From: an uncultured Ignavibacteriales bacterium
Lineage (GTDB): Bacteria; Bacteroidota; Ignavibacteria; Ignavibacteriales; Ignavibacteriaceae
NCBI GenBank assembly: GCA_903843135.1
Contig: CAIMOS010000318.1
Coordinates: 1 to 39,481, forward strand
Direction of reading: 5' to 3'
Length of the DNA: 39,481 bases
Shown here: one piece after another, positions 26,850 through 34,547 of the stretch
How positions within the stretch are numbered: the first letter of the stretch is position 1
Layout of the letters: each line of letters opens with the position of its first letter
Program-made: the position numbers and the translations under genes
Notes under the pieces: model-generated
Told to the model about the DNA's origin: nothing
Seen by the model: the letters and a program-made list of their open reading frames with translations, nothing else
Database searches by the model: none

Positions 26850-27467
26850 CTATATCAGATACTTATTTAGTTCCTCGACAAGCAGATGAACCGTTGTTGA
26901 CGGTTTGTCCTGTTCCGGATTTGGGGGATCGTAACGTTGTAATAATTTTTCAGCGTTTTTTATCGCCACATTCTGCCGTTCAAATATTTCTTCATAGATT
27001 TTATTACTGTTCTTTTCATACGGACGCCCGAGATATCTGCCCAGTTTTTCGAAGTATTGTTCCCTGTTTATGCCTGCGTCCAAAAATTCAAAATGGAGGA
27101 TATACCATAGTTCGAATGCCTCATTGCTATAAGCAACCTTAAAGCCATTATTCTCTGCCAATCTGAGCGCCCTGTTAAAGTTATGCGCCGTGAAGGAGTC
27201 ACGGTCGAAAACGCACCATACCTCATCAAAGCGCTGGCCGTTTACTCTTTCCCTTTTTTGTTTTAATTCAAACGCGGCCTCCACAAGGCTATCCGTATTC
27301 GCGCCCGATCCTTCTATCTCAAGTTTAATTACATTTTTTGTAATTCTGAATGAGTTAAAATAGTTTGGCTCGGTTTTCTTCCCCTCGCAAACGATAAGAA
27401 AATACTTTCTTTTATTCCTGGCAAATACTTTCCTCCCGAATGTATTGTCGTTTCTTTTCCTCGCCAT
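26850..27467 (-). CDS. RloB/AbiLii-like TOPRIM-domain defence protein
   Basis: A 205-residue RloB-family protein, probable effector of a two-gene abortive-infection system. Core TOPRIM motifs: YFLIVCEGKKTEPNYF (catalytic-type E28) and VWCVFDRDSF (D88, D90), followed by the family block YSNEAFELWYILHFEFLD. The N-terminus is basic (MARKRNDNTFGRKVFARNKRK split by few residues), as usual in RloB. It starts 4 bp after the RloA-like ATPase gene stop, so both are co-translated. Known pairs: RloA/RloB beside restriction loci and AbiLi/AbiLii of Lactococcus. Nuclease activity is inferred from the TOPRIM fold. Confidence 0.88.
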   Translation of the reverse strand: MARKRNDNTFGRKVFARNKRKYFLIVCEGKKTEPNYFNSFRITKNVIKLEIEGSGANTDSLVEAAFELKQKRERVNGQRFDEVWCVFDRDSFTAHNFNRALRLAENNGFKVAYSNEAFELWYILHFEFLDAGINREQYFEKLGRYLGRPYEKNSNKIYEEIFERQNVAIKNAEKLLQRYDPPNPEQDKPSTTVHLLVEELNKYLI

Positions 27468-27471
27468 ATAC

Positions 27472-28722
27472 TTAACTCAGAAACTCTGTACTTATCTCAC
27501 TCAAATACGGAATGGCGCCGTATCTGCCGTCAAAATAATTTTTCTCAATAACAGTATCGTTCCTCACCCCTTTAAACTCAACCAGGGAGTAAAGCCGTGT
27601 CTCTTCAAAACTATTTTTATCCGTGAACCAAATCTGATCCCTTCTGAAAAGATTGGCGCTCATCAGTTTAAGATCGTGAGAAGTGATGATCAACTGTGAT
27701 GCCATCCGGTTTGCTTCGGATGAATTAAACTGTCTGATTAACTGTATCGAAAGCAGCGGATGAAGCCTGGCATCAAATTCATCTATTATAAGTACTTTCT
27801 GCTTTTCCTTAGCGGATAGTATCAGCCCCGCCAGTGCCAACAGTTTATTCGTGCCGTCAGATTCGCTTTTCGAAAAGTCGAACTGAGTGAATGCTTTTTC
27901 CTTATTTTCGGTTCCGTATTTTTTATGCACAGATACTACCCTGAACGAATTGTAATACTTCATCTTCTCCCACACCATATTTTGATATGAACTTTTTTCT
28001 GCTTCCGTTTCCTCCTCCAATTCTATGTTCTCGACCGAAATATCCGAGCTACGGATAAATGAAATTATTTTTTTCTTAAACTCGTCGTTTTTAAGAAGCT
28101 CCTTTGTATAGTTCATTGACTCCGCGTCATAAAGCCCCGAAAGGATATGACAGTTCTCAAACCATTCTAAAACTGATTTCGATATCTCACCGTTGAACTG
28201 AGCCGCAACAGAAAGGAACAGGGCATTTTTCCTGGTGAGCTCTCTGATTTTTTTCCCTTCCTTAAAGTAATTACCCGTCTTAATATCATCGCCTTTCCTC
28301 TCAAACAGAAGGGCTTCTGTTTTATTCGGGACAAAATAGAGATTTTCGCTTACTACAAACTGGCCGTTTACCTCGAAGTTATAACGGAACCTTTTTTCTC
28401 CCACATAGAAGATCGTTTCAAAAAAGGATGGCTCGTTTTCCGTTTCGGTATTTAGCATAAATGGTTCCACCGCGATCCTGTCGGCGATATTAGTACCCTT
28501 CGAAGATGTCAAAATAAAATTTTTTACAAATCGAAAAGCTTTGATCAGATTGCTTTTGCCGCTGGCATTGGCCCCATATAGGGCGGCGGATTTTAACAGG
28601 ATCAGGTTACCAACTCTCTGCGTATTCGATTCCTCGTGCTCGTGGATAGCAGCTGCCGCCATAGAAAGAGTGGCCATATCTTTGATCGAGAGGAAGTTCT
28701 TTACTGAAAATTCAACTAACAT
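27472..28722 (-). CDS. RloA/AbiLi-like AAA15 ATPase (defence)
   Basis: A 416-residue ABC/SMC-like ATPase of the AAA_15/OLD group. N-terminal MLVEFSVKNFLSIKD, Walker A YGANASGKSNLIKAF (50-57), long central insertion (about 75-280), degenerate signature KSESDGTNKLLAL (286-297), Walker B KVLIIDEFDARLHPLL (D314-E315) and switch His ITSHD (H349). In the known pairs the ATPase senses phage infection and controls the TOPRIM effector; here that is inferred from family and order. GGAG precedes the ATG. The promoter region contains a long inverted repeat. The pair faces away from another ATPase pair across a 351-bp gap. Confidence 0.9.
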   Translation of the reverse strand: MLVEFSVKNFLSIKDMATLSMAAAAIHEHEESNTQRVGNLILLKSAALYGANASGKSNLIKAFRFVKNFILTSSKGTNIADRIAVEPFMLNTETENEPSFFETIFYVGEKRFRYNFEVNGQFVVSENLYFVPNKTEALLFERKGDDIKTGNYFKEGKKIRELTRKNALFLSVAAQFNGEISKSVLEWFENCHILSGLYDAESMNYTKELLKNDEFKKKIISFIRSSDISVENIELEEETEAEKSSYQNMVWEKMKYYNSFRVVSVHKKYGTENKEKAFTQFDFSKSESDGTNKLLALAGLILSAKEKQKVLIIDEFDARLHPLLSIQLIRQFNSSEANRMASQLIITSHDLKLMSANLFRRDQIWFTDKNSFEETRLYSLVEFKGVRNDTVIEKNYFDGRYGAIPYLSEISTEFLS

Positions 28723-28800
28723 TTTTGCTCCGGACTAAAATACTGTGGGAAAATCACAAATCAGGGGGTAATATATATAATTTTACAAATGGAAGCAATT

Positions 28801-28825
28801 TATTTGTGATTTTTTCACAAATATA
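28801..28825 (-). promoter_or_regulatory. Inverted repeat TATTTGTGA-N5-TCACAAATA overlapping rloA-like promoter element
   Basis: Nine-bp perfect arms (28801-28809 and 28815-28823) overlap a minus-strand TATATTTG (28825-28818), 95 bp upstream of the ATPase ATG. A third half-site TCACAAAT lies at 28754-28761. The TGTGA/TCACA halves resemble CRP sites, but the spacer is one base short. Confidence 0.55.
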
Positions 28826-28908
28826 GGCCTGGATGATACAAAATTAATCAGAGAGGGAAACGCCGGCGCAGGTTACTTTTGTCAGGATATTTTGGGGACT
28901 CGGTCAGA

Positions 28909-28935
28909 AAATCGCAGACAGTATCTGTGGAATTC
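28909..28935. repeat. Palindromic repeat copy A, left flank of ATPase/nuclease-like pair
   Basis: AATCGCAGACAGTATCTGTG followed by GAATTCG: CGCAGA (28913-28918) pairs with TCTGTG (28924-28929) with one wobble. It closely resembles the copy at 31109-31136 on the other side of the 29074-30702 gene pair. Confidence 0.55.
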
Positions 28936-29073
28936 GTGCAAAGGTATGATTATGTTGCCGTTTTTGCTTGCATACAGCCATAATTTTCTTCCTGAATTGA
29001 AGATGAATAGATTATGATAATTTCGTAATTTTCCGGCTATGATATATCAATCAGCATTGGAAAGCATTAACGG

Positions 29074-30240
29074 ATGAAGCAGATCAAGGTTTTAAATTTC
29101 GGCCCGATTAAAAGCGCAGATATCAGATTCGGAGATATCACCTTTTTAATAGGCCCGCAGGCGAGTGGAAAGAGCGTAGTATTACAGTTGCTGAAGCTTA
29201 TAGTTGATAAGAAACATATCAGAAATATCTTTAAACAGTACGGATACTTGTGGGGCGCAGACTCGAATAAGAATTTCGAACTCTACTTCGGAGAAGGAAT
29301 GAGTTCCCTTTGGCGGAGCAGTACAAAGGTAAGCCTTGATGGCAAGACGATCAACTTAAATAACTTTGTGCCGAAGAAGCGCGAAAATATTAAAGATGCA
29401 GAGGAGAAAATTTTTTACATCCCCGCGCAACGCGTACTAAGCCTGGCTAACGGATGGCCGCGCCCTTTTCCCGATTACGACCTTAGTGTGCCTTATATCT
29501 TAAGGCATTTTAGCGAATCCCTTCGGCGGCTAATGGAGAACGAGAAGATAATTGATCTGAGCGAAGAAACAGTTTTTCCGCTGCCCGGATTACTAAAAGA
29601 ATCTTTGCGGCAGAATATTGACAATTCAATTTTTCATAATCTGCCCATTGTCCTTGATAAGGAAGGAGGGAGAAAGAAATTAATGCTCAGTTCCGGTAAG
29701 TCCAGAATTCCATTCATGGCGTGGTCAGCCGGCCAGAAAGAATTTATGCCCCTTCTGTTGGGATTCTATTGGTTATGCCCGCCGACAAAAGTCTCCACCA
29801 GGGGTGCATTTGAGTATGTAATAGTTGAGGAGCCGGAAATGGGGCTGCATCCAAAAGCAATAATATCGGTTCTCCTGCAGATTCTCGATCTGGCACACCG
29901 CGGTTATAAGGTTTTAGTCTCAACTCACTCACCCGTGTTTATGGAATTCGTTTGGGCTTTTCACCATCTTAAGAACGCAAAAGCAGGCGAAAAAGATTTC
30001 TTTAATCTTTTCGATTTAAAGCAGGATAATAATCTGTCGAAAATTTTCAGCAGTCTGATTAAATCAAAAAAAATCCTCTCATATTATTTTAACTTACAAA
30101 ATAAGACAGCAACGGTTAAGGATATCTCCACCCTGGATGCCGGAAGCGATGACCCCGCCATCGCCGATTGGGGCGGCCTTACTGAGTTTGCAGGCAGAGC
30201 CTCAGCGTCAGTGGCTGCAATAAGAAGCAATTCCTTTTAG
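29074..30240 (+). CDS. SMC/OLD-like AAA ATPase of an unnamed two-gene (probable defence) system
   Basis: A 388-residue ATPase. MKQIKVLNFGPIKSADIRFG then Walker A FLIGPQASGKSVVLQLL (27-34). A central region at about 45-210 includes IFYIPAQRVLSLANGWPRPF. ABC-signature-like WSAGQKEFMPLLLG (217-230), Walker B YVIVEEPEMGLHPKA (248-261) and switch His VSTHSPVFM (H285). No C-terminal TOPRIM domain is fused, unlike OLD nucleases, so the downstream protein is the probable effector or partner. It is divergent from the RloA/RloB-like pair. The next gene begins after 6 bp. The ribosome-binding site is weak. Family-level call is firm; defence is inferred from neighbours. Confidence 0.88.
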   Translation: MKQIKVLNFGPIKSADIRFGDITFLIGPQASGKSVVLQLLKLIVDKKHIRNIFKQYGYLWGADSNKNFELYFGEGMSSLWRSSTKVSLDGKTINLNNFVPKKRENIKDAEEKIFYIPAQRVLSLANGWPRPFPDYDLSVPYILRHFSESLRRLMENEKIIDLSEETVFPLPGLLKESLRQNIDNSIFHNLPIVLDKEGGRKKLMLSSGKSRIPFMAWSAGQKEFMPLLLGFYWLCPPTKVSTRGAFEYVIVEEPEMGLHPKAIISVLLQILDLAHRGYKVLVSTHSPVFMEFVWAFHHLKNAKAGEKDFFNLFDLKQDNNLSKIFSSLIKSKKILSYYFNLQNKTATVKDISTLDAGSDDPAIADWGGLTEFAGRASASVAAIRSNSF

Positions 30241-30246
30241 GCTGTT

Positions 30247-30702
30247 ATGACAGAATTCAGGAAGGAAATAGATAAAATCCCGGAAATAAGGGGCTGCTTT
30301 ATGGCGGGATTGCAGGCATTGGAGAGGGATCACAGCAAGAAAGTCAGGGATTACAAGAATGATAAATTAGAGGGCAGCCTTGATCTTGATCAGTGTGTAA
30401 AGAGTATATATCCAAATTCAAACAGATGGGATTATATTATCGGATATAATTCCAAAGCTCTCTTTGTTGAAGTCCATTCGGCTCAAACAGGCGAAGTCAC
30501 CACAATGATAAAAAAATTAAACTGGCTTAAGGACTGGCTCAATACAAAAGCGCCGGGACTTAAAAAAATAAAAGATAAGCAAACCCCTTTCATCTGGTTA
30601 TCATCAAGTAAAGTTGATATACCAAGGTATTCGAGTGAGTATAAGCGGCTTGCCGCCGCGGGCATTATCCCAAAATCTCACTTAAGCCTGAAGAAAAATT
30701 AG
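30247..30702 (+). CDS. Small PD-(D/E)XK-like partner protein of the ATPase
   Basis: A 151-residue soluble protein of no named family that I recognise with certainty. The core SIYPNSNRWDYIIGYNSK ... ALFVEVHSAQTGEV resembles a PD-(D/E)XK fold: D62, then E75-V-H77 on the next strand (ExH in place of ExK), then a Lys-rich helix MIKKLNWLKDWLN. D46 and D48 precede it. It starts 6 bp after the ATPase stop and is surely co-expressed. A nuclease role is inference. A catalytically dead adaptor is possible because the canonical Lys is replaced by His. Confidence 0.78.
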   Translation: MTEFRKEIDKIPEIRGCFMAGLQALERDHSKKVRDYKNDKLEGSLDLDQCVKSIYPNSNRWDYIIGYNSKALFVEVHSAQTGEVTTMIKKLNWLKDWLNTKAPGLKKIKDKQTPFIWLSSSKVDIPRYSSEYKRLAAAGIIPKSHLSLKKN

Positions 30703-30887
30703 TTTACCGGTTCCCCGCAAAACGTTTTTTGCATAAGGCTGTTAAACAAATCATCCGGTAACATATTGCTCTGCCCGACCTTCCTATAGCCCCGTGAACA
30801 CCTGTTAAGCAACTTATTTGCCCCCTGCTTTAACACAGTCCTTTTGTACTTATAGATGATTGTACGTTCATAAAACTTTGTGAATAT
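30699..30887 (-). pseudogene. Possible C-terminal fragment of a lost gene
   Basis: An open minus frame of 62 residues with no good start: IFTKFYERTIIYKYKRTVLK then QGANKLLNRCSRGYRKVGQS then NMLPDDLFNSLMQ and KTFCGEPVN. Basic, protein-like composition, stop codon sharing bases with the stop of the plus-strand gene. Two stops lie just upstream. It could be a decayed gene tail; it could also be chance. Confidence 0.22.
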
Positions 30888-31023
30888 CTAACCCTAACGA
30901 TACAGCGAAGCGGTTATGCTTCGAAGACACTTGAAGTATTATACCAATTTACCCTCAGTACTATTGTTACATATTTAAGCCCGCTTAAGAGCAAAACCTT
31001 CTCGGGGAATTGCGGTAAAGATT

Positions 31024-31042
31024 TCCGAGACACCGTCTCGGA
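31024..31042. repeat. Palindromic repeat copy B, TCCGAGAC-ACC-GTCTCGGA
   Basis: Eight-bp perfect arms with a 3-nt loop, in the junction downstream of the ATPase pair. Same size and loop length as the repeat at 31114-31130, with a related GAGAC/GCAGAC core. Confidence 0.6.
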
Positions 31043-31056
31043 TTTAGCAGTCAAAG

Positions 31057-31112
31057 ATTTCTGTGAGCACGCCTGCGCTTTATTGCCAGCGGTTATTTTT
31101 TATCACAGAAAT
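31057..31112. repeat. Extended inverted repeat ATTTCTGTGA ... TCACAGAAAT
   Basis: Perfect 10-bp arms (31057-31066 and 31103-31112) enclosing 36 bp. The right arm runs straight into repeat copy C, making a compound structure with copy B. Confidence 0.6.
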
Positions 31113-31136
31113 TCGCAGACGCTGTCTGCGGAATTT
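31109..31136. repeat. Palindromic repeat copy C, AAATTCGCAGAC-GCT-GTCTGCGGAATTT
   Basis: Core CGCAGAC (31114-31120) and GTCTGCG (31124-31130) are perfect; the outer AAATT/GAATTT continues the stem with one bulged base. Closely related to copy A at 28909-28935. Confidence 0.65.
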
Positions 31137-31295
31137 GATTATTAGTGTAAAGTTAGCAGGAGCAATTATGCGCAGTTCCTACCCAAACCCCATATATGAT
31201 ATTCATAATTTTTAATTCCTAATTCTCCTTGCAACTTTGGTTTTTTTTCTTCAATATTCTCACCCTGTTTAATTTTTACTATAATGAGGTTCTTT

Positions 31296-31736
31296 ATGGC
31301 ACAAGTCAGCACTTATCTTAATTTTCCCGGTTATACCGAGGAAGCTTTCAATTTTTATAAATCCGTATTCGGCGGCGAATTCTCGGGGGAACCGATGCGT
31401 TTTGGCTCTGTTCCCCAAACGGAAGGGATGCCCCCTCTTTCCGACGCCGAGAAAAATATGATAATGCATACTGCCCTTCCGATCGTGGGCGGCCATCTGC
31501 TTATGGGGAGTGACGCACCGGAATCGATGGGATTCAAAGTAAACTTTGGCAATCACGTCTATATTATGCTTTCCCCAGATACGCGCGCGGAGACTAAAGA
31601 ATTATTCGATAAATTATCTGAAGGCGGTAAGATTGAAATGGATTTGCAGGATATGTTCTGGGGCGATTACTATGGAAGTTGTAAAGACAAATATGGCGTT
31701 CAGTGGATGTTGAACTGCAGCCAGAAGAAGGATTAA
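31296..31736 (+). CDS. PhnB-like VOC (glyoxalase/bleomycin-resistance fold) protein
   Basis: A 146-residue vicinal-oxygen-chelate fold protein of the PhnB/DUF1428-like group. STYLNFPGYTEEAFNFYKSVFGGEFSG opens the fold, MHTALPIVGGHLLMGSDAP and VYIMLSPDTRAETKELFDKL follow, and DMFWGDYYGSCKDKYGVQWMLN closes it. The function of these small proteins is generally unknown. I start at MAQVSTY because GAGG lies six bases upstream; an ATG four codons earlier has none. First of a tight trio with the AHSA1-like gene and the EamA exporter. Confidence 0.93.
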   Translation: MAQVSTYLNFPGYTEEAFNFYKSVFGGEFSGEPMRFGSVPQTEGMPPLSDAEKNMIMHTALPIVGGHLLMGSDAPESMGFKVNFGNHVYIMLSPDTRAETKELFDKLSEGGKIEMDLQDMFWGDYYGSCKDKYGVQWMLNCSQKKD

Positions 31737-31738
31737 TT

Positions 31739-32161
31739 ATGCCTGATCAATCTGCACAGATTACCGTAGAGGCGCTCATCAACGCGCCCATTCAAAGGGT
31801 GTGGGAATGCTGGACCGGCCCGGCCCATATCGTTAACTGGAACTTCGCGTCAGACGACTGGCGCTGCCCGCGCGCGGAGAATGACCCGCGCCCCGGAGGG
31901 CAACTCAACTGGAGAATGGAAGCGAAGGACGGAAGTTTCGGCTTTGACTTCGAAGGCGAATATGATGAGGTTAAAGAATACAGCGAAATCAATTATCACA
32001 TAATTGACGGCAGAAAAGTTATTTTGACTTTTTCAGAAGAGAACGGGAAAACCCGTGTTACGGAAACTTTCGATCCGGAAGATATTAATTCGAGGGAACT
32101 GCAGCAGCAGGGCTGGCAGATGATACTGAACAACTTCAAAAAATATTGTGAAAGCATTTAA
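31739..32161 (+). CDS. SRPBCC/AHSA1-like domain protein
   Basis: A 140-residue START-like (Bet v1 fold) protein of the AHSA1 family: ITVEALINAPIQRVWECWTGPAHIVNWNFA, PGGQLNWRMEAKDGSFGFDFEGEYDEV, RVTETFDPEDINSRELQQQGWQMILNNFKKY. Such stand-alone proteins bind hydrophobic ligands; role unknown. It begins two bases after the PhnB-like stop with AAGGA inside that gene's end, a pair often seen together. I prefer MPDQSAQ over an upstream in-frame ATG that lies inside the previous gene. Confidence 0.92.
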   Translation: MPDQSAQITVEALINAPIQRVWECWTGPAHIVNWNFASDDWRCPRAENDPRPGGQLNWRMEAKDGSFGFDFEGEYDEVKEYSEINYHIIDGRKVILTFSEENGKTRVTETFDPEDINSRELQQQGWQMILNNFKKYCESI

Positions 32162-32167
32162 TTTTAT

Positions 32168-33112
32168 ATGAAGACTTCCGCGGCGGAAATAAGAAACTCC
32201 CACGTTTCCGCCGTCCTTCTTGCACTGCTTGTAACTTTCCTCTGGTCAACATCCTGGGTGCTGATCAAAGCCGGGCTGAGACAAAACTTGCCTCCGCTCA
32301 CTTTCGCGGGATTGAGATATTCCCTCGCTTTTCTGTGCCTTGCCCCTTTTGTTTTGTTGAATGGCGTACACAGGAAATCGATTGTTAATTTCTCCCGTGA
32401 TGACTGGAGCAGGCTAATCTTACTGGGATTTGTTTTTTATACTTTAACTCAGGGCGCTCAATTCCTCAGCCTTGTTTTTCTTCCTGCTGCCACCTTAACA
32501 TTAATTCTGAATTTCTCCCCCGTTTTCGTCGCAGTCTCCTCAAATATTATCAACAAAGAGAAGCCGCAGCTTACTCAATGGATCGGAATTTTGTTGTCGG
32601 TTACCGGAGCAGTGATTTATTTTTATCCTCTTGTTCTTCCCGCAGAACAGTCGCTGGGATTTATTGTTGCATCGGTTGCCGTGCTTTCGAACTCGGGCGC
32701 CTCGCTGCTCGGAAGAAAAATAAATTACCAGACCGGCCTCTCACCTGTAGTTGTGACAACTATAAGTATGGGGTTTGGGGGCATCTTACTTCTGCTCACC
32801 GGAATTGTAACACAGGGTTTCGGCGATATCAATTTTGTTCAATGGCTGATTATTGCCTGGCTCGCTGTTATAAATACCGCCGTCGCGTTCACTTTGTGGA
32901 ATAAGACACTTCAGACACTGACCGCAGTGGAGTCAAGCGTTATCAACAACCTTATGCTTCCGCAAATTGCGCTGCTCGCCTGGATTTTTCTCGGTGAATC
33001 ATTAACCGCCGGAGAAATTACCGGATTGGTACTTGTCGGGATAGGCGCTCTCACGGTCCAGTTATGGCGGCAATTACCCGCTGTCTTCAGAAACTTTATC
33101 CCGAAAAACTGA
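32168..33112 (+). CDS. EamA/DMT-family transporter (RhaT-like)
   Basis: A 314-residue inner-membrane exporter with ten predicted transmembrane helices in two EamA repeats. Repeat 1: LLALLVTFLWSTSWVLIKAGL, LTFAGLRYSLAFLCLAPFVL. Repeat 2: VASVAVLSNSGASLLGRKI, VINTAVAFTLWNKTLQTLTAVESSVINNLMLPQIALLAWIFLGESL. The family exports amino acids or other metabolites; the substrate is not predictable. Six bp after the AHSA1-like gene, so co-transcribed. Confidence 0.93.
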   Translation: MKTSAAEIRNSHVSAVLLALLVTFLWSTSWVLIKAGLRQNLPPLTFAGLRYSLAFLCLAPFVLLNGVHRKSIVNFSRDDWSRLILLGFVFYTLTQGAQFLSLVFLPAATLTLILNFSPVFVAVSSNIINKEKPQLTQWIGILLSVTGAVIYFYPLVLPAEQSLGFIVASVAVLSNSGASLLGRKINYQTGLSPVVVTTISMGFGGILLLLTGIVTQGFGDINFVQWLIIAWLAVINTAVAFTLWNKTLQTLTAVESSVINNLMLPQIALLAWIFLGESLTAGEITGLVLVGIGALTVQLWRQLPAVFRNFIPKN

Positions 33113-33231
33113 ATAAAATTATACCTGCGGACGCGGTATTCCCGGGACCTCAAAACTCTAAAAATCTAATCTCAAGTCTTTCCCGAATTTTTGGTAAATT
33201 AGCGTTTTATTCTCTAATAAATTAACCGGAT

Positions 33232-34527
33232 ATGGTTTTAGATATATTTATCACCTTTTTTCTTGTCTTTCTGAACGGCTTCTTCGTTGCCGCTGAATTT
33301 GCTATCGTAAAGGTCCGTGCTTCGCAGTTGGAATTAAAAGTTAAAAAAGGCAACCGCGCGGCAATACTTTCTAAACATATTGTATCGCACCTCGATAGTT
33401 ATCTTGCCGCCACGCAGTTGGGTATAACCCTTGCCAGTCTCGGCCTTGGCTGGATAGGAGAGCCGGTAGTTTCCAAGATCATTCTTGATATTATGATCTT
33501 TCTTGGGCTCGCTCCGAATCCGGAACTTGCGCACAATATTGCCTTGCCTGCCGCTTTCGCCATTATCACCGTCCTGCACATAGTTTTTGGAGAACTGACC
33601 CCTAAGTCACTCGCGATCCAGCGTTCAGAGAAAACAACTCTTCTCATCGCCTATCCGCTCAGGTTCTTTCATATTGTGTTTACGCCCTTCATCTGGATGC
33701 TTAACGGCATTGCTAACCTGATCCTGAGGGCGATGAAAATATCGGCCGTCAAAGGCGCCGACGTGCACAGCAGTGATGAGCTGAAGTATCTGGTTCAGCA
33801 AGGGCAGGAAAGCGGTGAGATAGATGAGGATGAATACAAGATAATCAGAAACGCTTTTGATTTTTCCGAGCAGACAGCAAAACAGGTAATGGTGCCGAGG
33901 ATCAGCGTGTTTGCGCTGGACATAAATAATTTTGATGATGCCGCGCTTGACAGGGCAGTCGATGCGGGATATTCACGGATCCCCTGCTATGAGAACAATA
34001 AAGATAATATCGTCGGGCTGGTTTATCTGAAAGATATTCTGCTCGCGGCAAGGAACAACAAACAAATTGATGTCCGCACAATTATGCGCCCGATCATTGC
34101 CGTTCCTGAAACCAAAAGCATCGGCGCGCTTCTGAAGGAATTCCAGATGAAACATCAGCAGATCGCGCTTGTGGTAAACGAATACGGCGGAACAGAAGGC
34201 ATCATCACGATGGAAGATATCCTGGAAGAACTCGTCGGCGAGATTCAGGATGAGTATGATAATGAGATCCCGTTTGTAGAAATGGTGGGCGACAAAACAT
34301 ACCACATACAAGCATCCGCCGGATTGGATGACATTAACGAACTGCTTCCCCACTCGCTTAAAGAGGATGAACAGTACGAAACCCTGGCAGGATACCTGAT
34401 GCTTAAGTTCGGAAAGATCCCGGGATTAAAGGAAAAGATCGTCTGCGACGGATACGAATTCTCTGTTCTAAAGAAAAACAAAAGCACTATTGTCCTCGTC
34501 CAGGCAACCGATTTATCCGCTGAATAA
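33232..34527 (+). CDS. CNNM/HlyC-CorC family membrane protein (hemolysin-like, CBS domains)
   Basis: A 431-residue inner-membrane protein, likely Mg2+/Co2+ efflux-related. N-terminal CNNM (DUF21) domain at about 1-190 with FLNGFFVAAEFAIVKVRASQ, LAATQLGITLASLGLGWIGEP and HIVFGELTPKSLAIQ. CBS pair at about 205-330 (AKQVMVPRISVFAL, GYSRIPCYENNKDNIVGLVYLKDIL, IALVVNEYGGTEGIITMEDILEELVGEIQDE). C-terminal CorC_HlyC domain at about 345-430 (HIQASAGLDDINELLP ... YETLAGYLMLKFGKIP). The name hemolysin is historical; toxicity is not implied. Stand-alone gene 119 bp after the exporter. Confidence 0.95.
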   Translation: MVLDIFITFFLVFLNGFFVAAEFAIVKVRASQLELKVKKGNRAAILSKHIVSHLDSYLAATQLGITLASLGLGWIGEPVVSKIILDIMIFLGLAPNPELAHNIALPAAFAIITVLHIVFGELTPKSLAIQRSEKTTLLIAYPLRFFHIVFTPFIWMLNGIANLILRAMKISAVKGADVHSSDELKYLVQQGQESGEIDEDEYKIIRNAFDFSEQTAKQVMVPRISVFALDINNFDDAALDRAVDAGYSRIPCYENNKDNIVGLVYLKDILLAARNNKQIDVRTIMRPIIAVPETKSIGALLKEFQMKHQQIALVVNEYGGTEGIITMEDILEELVGEIQDEYDNEIPFVEMVGDKTYHIQASAGLDDINELLPHSLKEDEQYETLAGYLMLKFGKIPGLKEKIVCDGYEFSVLKKNKSTIVLVQATDLSAE

Positions 34528-34547
34528 ATTCCCCGGTGTCACAGTGG

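Larger units (their letters stand above)
30703..31295. other. 593-bp gene-poor junction at the right edge of the defence island
   Basis: No intact gene seen apart from the doubtful minus fragment. Dense in inverted repeats: TTACCGG/CCGGTAA (30704-30710, 30755-30761) with an inner hairpin GCAAAA/TTTTGC; CGAAGC/GCTTCG (30906-30923); and three more listed separately. This looks like an insertion or recombination scar. Confidence 0.5.

Noticed and set aside
28801-28823. CRP binding site
   Set aside because: The TGTGA/TCACA halves are separated by 5 bases, not 6, and no CRP gene is visible; kept only as an unnamed operator candidate.
29074-30240. OLD-family nuclease
   Set aside because: The ATPase part fits, but the protein ends soon after the switch His and lacks the C-terminal TOPRIM nuclease domain.
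31021-31136. CRISPR array
   Set aside because: The repeats are palindromes of differing sequence and spacing, without regular spacers or cas genes.
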